Assembly (NCBI GenBank): GCA_938015405.1
Contig: CALLPZ010000235.1
Location: 1-6,870, forward strand
Direction of reading: 5' to 3'
Source: an uncultured Pseudanabaenaceae cyanobacterium
GTDB lineage: Bacteria > Cyanobacteriota > Cyanobacteriia > PCC-9006 > JAAUQQ01
Length of the DNA: 6,870 nt
The position numbers were made by a program, and so were the translations under genes. Below the pieces are notes generated by a model. The model was not told the DNA's origin, did no database searches, and worked only from the letters and a program-made list of their open reading frames with translations. How positions within the stretch are numbered: the first letter of the stretch is position 1; each line of letters opens with the position of its first letter. Shown one piece after another: positions 1 through 5,770 of this stretch.

Positions 1-1082
1 ACCTCTAAGTCCGCCACCGCATTATCAGCATCACCAATCTGGGCATAGCAAGCCGAGCGATTATAACGACAGTCATAATGGTCGGGCTCTAAATCCACCA
101 CCAAGCTGAAGTCATCAATCGCCTTACGGTGGCGTCCCAGATGGGCATAGGCCACGCCCCGGTAGTACACCGTACTCACCCGCTCCGGACTATGCACCAA
201 GGCCTTGGTGTAGCTATTAATCGCCTCGCGGTAGCGCTGAAGCTTCCCGAGGGCATTTCCCCGATTCTCTAGCACCTCAACGCAGTTGGGACGTAGCGCT
301 AGTACCTTGCCATAGCTACTAATCGAAGCCTCATAGCGCTCTAGGTTATAAAGCACATTCGCTCTACCATTCCAGGCTTCGTCTTTCGCAGGGCGCAGCA
401 GCACCGCCTCGTCATAGCAAGCCAGCGCCTCTTCACAACGCCCAAGGGCATAGAACAAATAGCCCCGATTCTGCCAGGCCTGATAATAATCCGGTTCAAT
501 CTCAACGGCCCGCTCGAAATCTGCCAGAGCCTCATCCCAATTTCCACGCTGACCATGCAAAAAGCCGCGATTATTCAGTGCCCTCGCATAGTCTCCATTT
601 AACGACAAAGCCTGGTCGTAGCAACCCAAAGCCTCATCCAATCGCTCCAACTTGCGCAGGACCACGCCTCGACCATTCCAAGCCTCAGGGGAATCCGGCG
701 ATAAAGCCGAGGCATATTCCCAATTTTCTAGGGATTCTTGGTAATTCCCCATGCGGTCGAGAACTTCTGCCCGCTGCATCCAAGCTGCATCCCACTCGGG
801 ATTAAGGGTCAAACAACAATTACAACTGGCGATCGCCGCTTCATAATCCCGCAGGCGCAACAGCGCCTCTCCCCGCTGGAGCCAATGGGCCAAGTTCCGG
901 GGCTCCGCAGCGATGCGGCGATCGCATTCTCGCAAGGCCTCCTTCAGGGCCAAAAAGCGCTTTTTGGCATAGCCCGGCTTGACCTTGATCTTGTCAAAGT
1001 CAATGACGCTGTCTCCGCCAGCATCTCCCAGATTTGTATCTGCCAAGCGCGTTTCAGCTTGGCCAGGCTCAAGACGAGTCAT
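1..1082 (-). CDS. TPR-repeat protein, C-terminus cut by left window edge
   Basis: Reading the minus strand from the ATG at 1082-1080 gives 360 codons without a stop, down to the left edge. An in-frame TGA at 1097-1095 with no other start codon after it fixes this start. No good Shine-Dalgarno site is visible. The first ~63 residues are charged and end in a half repeat (about 41-63). From residue 64 there are eight consecutive 34-residue TPRs and 25 residues of a ninth. They show the usual pattern: W or L at position 4, G or A at 8, Y/F/W near 17, A at 20 and P at 32, with blocks such as AWNGRG, ALNNRGF and AWQNRGY. TPR arrays form a superhelix that binds protein partners; no enzyme domain or signal peptide is visible, so a cytoplasmic scaffold is likely but the partner is unknown. 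Repeat 1 contains an odd Cys-x-Cys-Cys (residues 87-90). A further C-terminal domain could lie outside the window. TPR identity is secure, function is not. Confidence 0.9.
   Translation of the reverse strand, partial: MTRLEPGQAETRLADTNLGDAGGDSVIDFDKIKVKPGYAKKRFLALKEALRECDRRIAAEPRNLAHWLQRGEALLRLRDYEAAIASCNCCLTLNPEWDAAWMQRAEVLDRMGNYQESLENWEYASALSPDSPEAWNGRGVVLRKLERLDEALGCYDQALSLNGDYARALNNRGFLHGQRGNWDEALADFERAVEIEPDYYQAWQNRGYLFYALGRCEEALACYDEAVLLRPAKDEAWNGRANVLYNLERYEASISSYGKVLALRPNCVEVLENRGNALGKLQRYREAINSYTKALVHSPERVSTVYYRGVAYAHLGRHRKAIDDFSLVVDLEPDHYDCRYNRSACYAQIGDADNAVADLE
828..837. repeat. HIP1 palindrome (GGCGATCGCC)
   Basis: This is the octamer GCGATCGC in its extended decamer form, inside the TPR gene. 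HIP1 is the highly iterated palindrome of many cyanobacterial genomes and serves here as a lineage marker. Confidence 0.85.
917..926. repeat. HIP1 palindrome (GGCGATCGCA)
   Basis: This is a second GCGATCGC octamer, only about 80 bases from the first and also inside the TPR gene. Its decamer is imperfect at the last base. Confidence 0.8.
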
Positions 1083-1172
1083 AGGGCAGACAAATCAAAA
1101 ATGAAGCTCAAATTCGAAACCGGACCATCCCCTAATGGATTACCTTATCGCATTTCGTATGGGCTCACGGAT

Positions 1173-1190
1173 GGCAAGCCGGGCCTTGCC
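1173..1190. other. Short GC-rich inverted repeat between pgeF and the TPR gene
   Basis: GGCAAG (1173-1178) and CTTGCC (1185-1190) can form a 6-bp stem around a CCGGGC loop. It lies in the 154-base gap between the pgeF stop and the TPR start. No run of T follows on either strand, so it is a weak candidate for a terminator or an RNA processing site. The rest of the gap shows no clear promoter. Confidence 0.25.
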
Positions 1191-1236
1191 CCTCGCCCAC
1201 CCTAAAGAGATGCTTTACTCGATTTTGCCCTAGCTC

Positions 1237-2079
1237 CTAGCGACTGACAATTCCTGACCACTGAACCTTTTTCTCACCTGTTCGGCGATAGGAGAAGAAA
1301 GACTCTGGCTCTTGGAAAGTGCAATGGGGGGCGATGGAATACTGATCAGACTTAAATCCCAGTTTTTCCAATTGCAAACCATTGACTCGACGGACGTCCA
1401 AGCGGGCCTTACCAGGCTCTCCATCGGCTAGCACCGGTGGCTGGGGCAGTGCCATCAAAGCCTGGAGCGCTGCTTCATCTGCTCCATCCACCAACATCCC
1501 GCCTGTCTTGAGCGCAGTCTCCACATCCACTTGATAAACCGCGCCATCAATGGCGGGGCCTAGGGCCACCCGTAAGTCGCCAAGCTGACTCCCCTGGGCG
1601 AGAAAAAGGCTCACGGCCTCCGGCAAAATCTGGGCTGCAGTGCCTCGCCAGCCCGCATGGACGGCAGCCACCTTGCCAGTCACAACATCTCCCAATAGTG
1701 CAGGCGTGCAATCCGCCGAACAGGCCCAAACAGCCTGGGTTGTCCCCGTGGCAAAAATGCCATCGGCTTCATCAAAAGTCTGGCCTGCTCCCGATTGGGC
1801 CACATTGCCGGCAGGGGCATCGACAGCACTGACCTGAGGACTTGTGGCTTGAGGACTCAACGCCTGGGGCACCGATTCCATTCCCGCCGTATCCATCACC
1901 CGGTTGCCATGGACCTGTTTCACCCGAAAGACCTGGGCCTGAGGATTGAGTGCCTGGGTCAAGGCTGCAGGGGTTTGGGGCCAGCTCGCCTGGGAAAAGA
2001 ATCCATGGGACCAATCTGCTAATAAATCACAGGTCAAATAGGTAAACCCATCCGTCGTTTGCCATTGCCACTGCGCCAT
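1237..2079 (-). CDS. pgeF: Peptidoglycan editing factor PgeF (YfiH / laccase-domain family)
   Basis: This 280-residue protein carries the full YfiH/DUF152 signature. In order (numbered from the ATG at 2079) these are VKQVHGNRV with H57, SADCTP with C124, HAGWRGT with H141, GPAIDGAVYQVD, LDVRRVNGLQLEKLG, and near the end PHCTF followed by FFSYRR. H57, C124 and H141 match the Cys/His metal site of the family. Known members are cytoplasmic; they are reported to remove wrongly built UDP-MurNAc-dipeptide precursors in E. coli and to act on purine nucleosides in vitro. The frame can be extended to a TTG at 2103, but the ATG at 2079 has an AAGGGA ribosome-binding site six bases upstream and gives the natural family N-terminus, so it is preferred. 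About 40 Ala/Gln/Ser/Pro-rich residues (roughly 62-102) separate the KQVHG motif from the following EADG, which looks longer than usual for the family. The gene is divergent from birA and may be transcribed on into the TPR gene. Confidence 0.9.
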   Translation of the reverse strand: MAQWQWQTTDGFTYLTCDLLADWSHGFFSQASWPQTPAALTQALNPQAQVFRVKQVHGNRVMDTAGMESVPQALSPQATSPQVSAVDAPAGNVAQSGAGQTFDEADGIFATGTTQAVWACSADCTPALLGDVVTGKVAAVHAGWRGTAAQILPEAVSLFLAQGSQLGDLRVALGPAIDGAVYQVDVETALKTGGMLVDGADEAALQALMALPQPPVLADGEPGKARLDVRRVNGLQLEKLGFKSDQYSIAPHCTFQEPESFFSYRRTGEKKVQWSGIVSR

Positions 2080-2265
2080 GGAACGTCCCTTTAGAAGCCA
2101 CAATAAATATGAATCTCACGGGCATTGAGCCAGATTCAGCCCTAACGTTCCGACCTAGCTCAAGCCCTATCCAGGCTACAGCAGTCCTTTACGAGTGAAT
2201 GTTTAGTTGAATTTTCAATCGCTTGATCTTCTCCTCCACGTAGCAACGACTCCCAACGCCAGACC
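2080..2265. promoter_or_regulatory. Divergent intergenic region, pgeF / birA promoters
   Basis: The two flanking genes are transcribed away from each other, so promoters for both should lie here. On the minus strand an AT-rich stretch reading CATATTTATT (about 2097-2106) could be a -10 region for pgeF; that would put transcription start below the TTG at 2103. A small palindrome, TTGAA-TT-TTCAA (2207-2218), sits about 50 bases before birA and could be an operator. No convincing -35/-10 pair was found in either direction, so this is inferred mainly from gene orientation. Confidence 0.4.
2086..2092 (-). promoter_or_regulatory. Ribosome-binding site deciding the pgeF start
   Basis: The minus strand reads AAAGGGA, separated by six bases (CGTTCC) from the ATG at 2079. 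It lies between the TTG at 2103 and that ATG, so it supports the shorter protein. Confidence 0.5.
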
Positions 2266-3066
2266 TTGTCTTTCTTCGATCTAGATCGCTTTTACCAGGC
2301 CTTGAACCTGCCTGATGATGCTCCCTTCAGCATCAATCTCCAGGCCTATGCCCAACTCGCCTCCACCAATGACCAGCTACAAACTCTGATGAGCAACGGT
2401 GCCCCGGCTGGCACTGCCGTCATTGCAATTCAGCAGAGCCAAGGCCGGGGCAGCCAAGGCAAGGAATGGCGATCGCCCCCCGGCGGTCTCTACCTCTCCC
2501 TCGGCGTACGCCCCCATCTCCCCGCGACGGAAGGGGCTCGCCTCACCCTAGGCAGTGCCTGGGGAGTCGCCACTACAATCAACCAGCAGCTGGGTCTCGC
2601 AACGGCAACAAGCATCCAGCTCAAATGGCCGAACGACCTACTGCTCCAGGGCAAAAAGCTAGGAGGCATACTCACCGAGTCTCGCCTACGAAGCGGATCC
2701 ATTCATCAAGCCGTCATCGGCATAGGGCTCAACTGGCAAAATCCTGTGTCTCCTCCTGGGATCTGCCTCAATTCCATCCGGCTCGTGGAACGGAATCGCA
2801 GAATAGAGAGTCTAGAAGTTTTAACAGCCCTCATCCTTCAAGGATTAGTCCTGGGCTATTGCAACTGGTGTCAAGGTTCCCTCCCTCTAGCACCCTTAAT
2901 CGCAAAATATGAGTCCCTGCTCTCCGGTATGGGTCAACCCATAGTGATTCCAAACGGTCAAATGGGTAACCTGGAAGGGATAACTCCCTACGGAGAATTA
3001 AAAGTTTTCGTAAATAACGGAACGCTTTTGTTTACTCCAGGCACCATTAACTTAGGTTACGATTAG
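2266..3066 (+). CDS. birA: Biotin--[acetyl-CoA-carboxylase] ligase, no DNA-binding domain
   Basis: This 266-residue enzyme activates biotin with ATP and attaches it to the lysine of the biotin carboxyl carrier protein of acetyl-CoA carboxylase, the first step of fatty acid synthesis. The catalytic domain shows ASTND (32-36), the biotinyl-AMP loop GRGSQG (60-65) followed by W68 and SPPGGLYLS, then KWPND (120-124), KKLGGILTE (130-138) with the expected catalytic lysine at 131, and GIGLNW (152-157). A small C-terminal SH3-like domain follows (about 220-266). There is no N-terminal helix-turn-helix, so it is a monofunctional ligase that should not repress biotin genes. The start is a TTG: the frame is closed by TGA at 2224-2226, and no ATG or GTG occurs between that stop and the catalytic domain. 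No Shine-Dalgarno site precedes it. The M23 gene follows 117 bases downstream on the same strand. Confidence 0.92.
   Translation: MSFFDLDRFYQALNLPDDAPFSINLQAYAQLASTNDQLQTLMSNGAPAGTAVIAIQQSQGRGSQGKEWRSPPGGLYLSLGVRPHLPATEGARLTLGSAWGVATTINQQLGLATATSIQLKWPNDLLLQGKKLGGILTESRLRSGSIHQAVIGIGLNWQNPVSPPGICLNSIRLVERNRRIESLEVLTALILQGLVLGYCNWCQGSLPLAPLIAKYESLLSGMGQPIVIPNGQMGNLEGITPYGELKVFVNNGTLLFTPGTINLGYD
2468..2477. repeat. HIP1 palindrome (GGCGATCGCC)
   Basis: A GCGATCGC octamer in decamer form inside birA. It falls in the codons just after the biotinyl-AMP loop, where it is accommodated as W-R-S-P-P. Confidence 0.85.
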
Positions 3067-3183
3067 GCTAGAGCCATATCTAGGCATCCAGCCATCTCTA
3101 AAATGTGCTGTTTACAAGGGCCTTCTTAGGCATTCTTGGAGCAACGCTCTTAATTATTCTGACGTTTTATCCTCGCGACAAGC

Positions 3184-5031
3184 ATGACCTTGCAGCCTAC
3201 CCCCGCTTCAAACGGACGAATATCCCCTGTCTTGATTCGTTCTCTAGGCTGTATAGGCAGCGCGAGCCTACTCAGCAGTGGCTTGCTCCTTAACGGTTTA
3301 GCCCTCGCCCAAGAAACCTTGGATTCTGCCTTACTGGATGAGTCTGCGCCCATTGCAGCCATTGAGTCTGCTCCAGCCTACGTTGCGCCCGAGCCGGCTT
3401 ACGTTGAACCTGAGCCGGCTTATGTTGCACCCGAACCAGCTTACGTTGCGCCTGAGCCGGCCTACGTTGCACCTGAACCTGTCTATGTCGCCCCCGTTGA
3501 GCCTGTTGTCTTGTATGAGCCCGAGCCTGTCTATGAGGCTCCTCTACCTGCTCCGGCGTTGGAATCCCCCGTGGTTCAGCTTTCACCTGAAGAGCTAACT
3601 CCTCCCGCTAGCTATCAGGATTACGCCGAAGAAACTCAGGTGGAGACCGTCTTCGACGAGCCGCTACAAGACTATGCGCCCCGCTTGGACGTTGTGCCCA
3701 GCGAGGCTGCGGGCGGTAGCTTCATCGATAACTCCGACCTTTACTCCACTGGCGCGACCGATAGTGAAGTTATTTATGCAGAGGATGCTGAGCTACTTGA
3801 GAATCCTGAAGTTATCGTTAGTGAGCCTGCGGTCAACGGCACTGAAACAATTGAGGAAGTCGCTCCCAGCATTGCTGCTCCGGCTCAATCCATTGCAGGT
3901 GAGCCTGCGAACGTAGACGCACCTCTCACCGCCGAAGCAGCTGAGAGTTCTGTCCCCACGAACGTTACAGCGGCCCAGGCTGAAAAGATTCAACCGGCAG
4001 CAGCCCCCAATGTCATTGGTAGCTCCCGGAACAATAACCTCCCAAGCCCCTCAACTGCAGCGACGACCCAAGTTGCAGGCCATGCCTCCCAGAGCAGCGG
4101 CTACAGTGTCACCTATCCCACTGCTTCGAAGAACCCTTTGAGTGTGGCGGTACATAGTCTGGGCCAGAATTTTTCATCATCGCTCAATGTGAGCAGCTAC
4201 TTCGCCCGTACTCAGCGCCCCAATGGGGTGATTGGTAATGGCGATCGCCAGTTGCTTTTCCCCCTGAGCATGCCTGCTCCCATCTCCTCCGTCTTTGGCT
4301 GGCGCACCCACCCCATCTTTGGCAATCGCCGCTTCCACAGCGGTACAGACCTTGCGGCTGAGCAGGGTACGCCCATTGTGGCAACCTTATCCGGTCAGGC
4401 CAGCACAGCTGATTTTGTGGGTGGTTATGGTCTCACTGTTGTCCTAGACCATGCTGATGGCAAGCATCAGACCCTCTACGGGCACATGTCCGAGATTTAC
4501 GTCCAGCCTGGGCAAATCGTGCAGCAGGGTGAAGTCATTGGCCGTGTGGGTAGCACCGGCAACTCCACTGGACCCCACCTCCACTTTGAAATTCGTGAAT
4601 TGACCAATGAAGGCTGGGTTGCGATCGATCCAGGCCGCTTCCTTGAAGGCTCCATTGCCCAGCTAATGCAGCTCCTACGCAGCGAGCCCATGCAACCCAT
4701 TAGCATTGCTCAGATTCCCATCAAGTTGAGCCCTGGCCAGCTAGCCAGTGCAAATCCTCAAAAGCCAATCAAGCTATCTACTGGCCTTCAACCCCTACTA
4801 CAGAAGCAACAGCCGCAGCAGCTGGCTCAAGGCTTTAAGCCCACCACTCCGCTGGAGCAGAAGGTTGTAGAAGTTGTGAAGGCTTTGGAAGGTAGCCCGG
4901 TGGCCCGCACTCAAGCAACTGCTCCTTCTAATACGACTCAGTTCACAGCCTCCCCTGTTTCGTATCAGCAGTCCGGTCTTACTAAGCTCGTAACTCAGGC
5001 AATTGAGCATGATCACGACCATAATCACTAG
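3184..5031 (+). CDS. Exported M23 (LytM-type) metallopeptidase with AYVAPEP repeats and His-rich tail
   Basis: This 615-residue protein is probably an exported zinc endopeptidase that cuts peptide cross-links in peptidoglycan. The N-terminus is a signal peptide (about 1-42, hydrophobic core 23-41, likely cut after ALA before QE). Residues 65-106 are seven-residue AYVAPEP repeats, followed by an acidic, Pro/Ala/Ser-rich stretch to about 340, probably a flexible spacer through the wall. The M23 domain covers about 363-488. H385 and D389 (in FHSGTDL), H434 (in YGHM), and H465 and H467 (in GPHLHFE) match the three zinc ligands and two catalytic histidines of LytM, so it should be active rather than a degenerate EnvC/NlpD-like activator. 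A Gln-rich tail follows with two PIKLS-x-G motifs (512-518, 528-534) and ends in four alternating histidines (609, 611, 613, 615). No LysM domain or coiled coil was seen. The ATG at 3184 is the only start after an in-frame TGA at 3160; no Shine-Dalgarno site is evident. The gene may be co-transcribed with birA or use its own promoter. M23 assignment is firm; the cellular role is inferred. Confidence 0.93.
   Translation: MTLQPTPASNGRISPVLIRSLGCIGSASLLSSGLLLNGLALAQETLDSALLDESAPIAAIESAPAYVAPEPAYVEPEPAYVAPEPAYVAPEPAYVAPEPVYVAPVEPVVLYEPEPVYEAPLPAPALESPVVQLSPEELTPPASYQDYAEETQVETVFDEPLQDYAPRLDVVPSEAAGGSFIDNSDLYSTGATDSEVIYAEDAELLENPEVIVSEPAVNGTETIEEVAPSIAAPAQSIAGEPANVDAPLTAEAAESSVPTNVTAAQAEKIQPAAAPNVIGSSRNNNLPSPSTAATTQVAGHASQSSGYSVTYPTASKNPLSVAVHSLGQNFSSSLNVSSYFARTQRPNGVIGNGDRQLLFPLSMPAPISSVFGWRTHPIFGNRRFHSGTDLAAEQGTPIVATLSGQASTADFVGGYGLTVVLDHADGKHQTLYGHMSEIYVQPGQIVQQGEVIGRVGSTGNSTGPHLHFEIRELTNEGWVAIDPGRFLEGSIAQLMQLLRSEPMQPISIAQIPIKLSPGQLASANPQKPIKLSTGLQPLLQKQQPQQLAQGFKPTTPLEQKVVEVVKALEGSPVARTQATAPSNTTQFTASPVSYQQSGLTKLVTQAIEHDHDHNH
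3376..3501 (+). repeat. 21-base tandem repeats encoding AYVAPEP
   Basis: Five near-identical 21-base units (3376-3480) and a sixth degenerate one (3481-3501) each encode seven residues of the form AYVAPEP. Between the first five units most base changes are at third codon positions (GCC/GCT, TAC/TAT, GCG/GCA, CCC/CCT, GAG/GAA) and leave the peptide intact; the exception is A to E in unit 2. The array lies between the signal peptide and the acidic spacer of the M23 protein. Similar proline-rich repeats often act as extended wall-spanning linkers. Confidence 0.9.
4240..4249. repeat. HIP1 palindrome (GGCGATCGCC)
   Basis: This is the fourth GCGATCGC octamer of the window, inside the M23 gene just before its catalytic domain (codons for G-D-R-Q). 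Confidence 0.85.
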
Positions 5032-5032
5032 T

Positions 5033-5073
5033 CGCGTTTTAGACCTGGCGACATCTCAGGTTATCTAAACGCG
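5033..5073 (+). other. Imperfect hairpin directly after the M23 stop codon
   Basis: CGCGTTT (5033-5039) pairs with AAACGCG (5067-5073). Inside it AGA pairs with TCT and CCTG (5044-5047) with CAGG (5057-5060), with a one-base bulge on the left and a TTA bulge on the right. The hairpin starts two bases after the stop codon and has no T run behind it. It could protect the mRNA 3' end or help the stronger terminator just downstream; this role is inferred from position. Confidence 0.5.
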
Positions 5074-5086
5074 TAGAATAAAGAAC

Positions 5087-5133
5087 AAAGAGAAGGCCCG
5101 GTTTGGAAGATTTCCAAGCCAGGCCTTCTCTTT
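5087..5133. terminator. Strong bidirectional rho-independent-type terminator
   Basis: Two 22-base arms (5087-5108 and 5112-5133) are separated by only three bases (GAT). Twelve perfect outer pairs, AAAGAGAAGGCC with GGCCTTCTCTTT, are followed by one C/A mismatch and nine more pairs, one of them a G-T wobble. It sits between convergent genes. On the minus strand the stem is followed by a T-rich tract (GTTCTTTATTCT), so the pseudopilin operon is served well. On the plus strand the only T run is the end of the stem itself (TCTCTTT), which may still work for the M23 transcript. Confidence 0.85.
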
Positions 5134-5167
5134 ACGAAGCATTATTTAATCGAAGTTAGCGTGGTTG

Positions 5168-5770
5168 TTATGCATCGCAATCATCATCTTTGCCTTCACT
5201 CATAGCCCCCAACAAAGTCTCAACAACGACGCAGCGACGGACCCCTTCCTTTTCCAAAACAATTTTGTAAATGTAGTCGCCATTAGTATTTCCGTCGACG
5301 CTACCATCGAAATTAAACCGATATAGATTAGTTGGATTAGCCGGAATTGTAGTCAATGTCAGTCCGCTGGGCTTATCAGAGTCGTCATTCCCCAATCTCT
5401 CCGTTGAGATTTCAATGATGTCTCCAGCAGCCTGCCCTCTTGAGGTGAACTTAGTTACGGTTGGACCTAGAGCTTCATCGGGAGTCAGCTTAACACCATA
5501 GGTTGTACGCTTAGCAATAGCTTCAGCCTGAGCCTCACGAAGGAGTAGCAACATTTCGGTGTTGGCTGTGCCGACGCGTTGACGGTTACCAAAAGCTAAC
5601 CAACCCGGAGCAGCAATTAAAACCAAAACTGCCGCAAGCACAACCACAATTAGCACTTCCACTAGCGTAAAGCCTTCGTGGGAGGCAGCCTTGTTGGGCT
5701 TAGTACTAGCTGACAATAACCAAATCAAATCCAAGTTTTTAGATCGGTCCGAAGACAGTTGAGTAGCCAT
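5168..5770 (-). CDS. FimT/GspH-type pseudopilin
   Basis: This 200-residue protein has a type III (prepilin) signal. A 33-residue leader ends in HEG, followed by the mature N-terminus FTLVEVLIVVVLAAVLVLI, with G33 as the cleavage position and the conserved glutamate at +5 (E38). A single hydrophobic helix (about 34-58) would hold it in the inner membrane until assembly. The C-terminal part (about 70-200) looks like the GspH/FimT globular domain: an amphipathic helix (TEMLLLLREAQAEAIAKR), then beta-rich sequence. C180 and C197 could form a disulfide closing the last loop. Minor pseudopilins of this kind prime or tip type IV pili and type II secretion pseudopili. The ATG shares one base with the TAA of the upstream HpsC-like gene (TAATG), so translation is probably coupled; a GGTGA core (5782-5778) lies seven bases upstream. 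By context it may be one of the hps pseudopilins (hpsB or hpsD), but I cannot say which. The leader is longer than in classical pilins. Confidence 0.85.
   Translation of the reverse strand: MATQLSSDRSKNLDLIWLLSASTKPNKAASHEGFTLVEVLIVVVLAAVLVLIAAPGWLAFGNRQRVGTANTEMLLLLREAQAEAIAKRTTYGVKLTPDEALGPTVTKFTSRGQAAGDIIEISTERLGNDDSDKPSGLTLTTIPANPTNLYRFNFDGSVDGNTNGDYIYKIVLEKEGVRRCVVVETLLGAMSEGKDDDCDA

Noticed and set aside
341..556. 71-codon minus-strand frame inside the TPR gene
   Set aside because: It is out of frame with the TPR reading frame, which is continuous across it.
1..1082. TPR region as a pseudogene
   Set aside because: All 360 codons from 1082 to the left edge read without a stop or frameshift; the gene is merely cut by the window.
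738..1205. 155-codon open frame on the plus strand
   Set aside because: It lies antisense to the TPR gene, whose repeats are unmistakable on the minus strand; the translation has no recognisable features.
3111..3160. Promoter for the M23 gene (TTTACA at 3111, TATTCT at 3155)
   Set aside because: TTTACA resembles a -35 box, but no -10 box lies at the right distance, and TATTCT has no good -35 partner.
3105..3293. 62-codon plus-strand frame starting at GTG with a hydrophobic N-terminus
   Set aside because: It overlaps the start of the M23 gene by over 100 bases in another frame, has no ribosome-binding site, and its C-terminal half is read from the M23 signal-peptide region.
3376..3501. Possible CRISPR-like array
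   Set aside because: The units are directly adjacent with no spacers, are in frame, and encode a peptide repeat.
3290..3586. 98-codon Arg/Gln-rich frame antisense to the AYVAPEP repeats
   Set aside because: Its repeated composition is the shadow of the 21-base repeats on the other strand; it has no start signals or family match.
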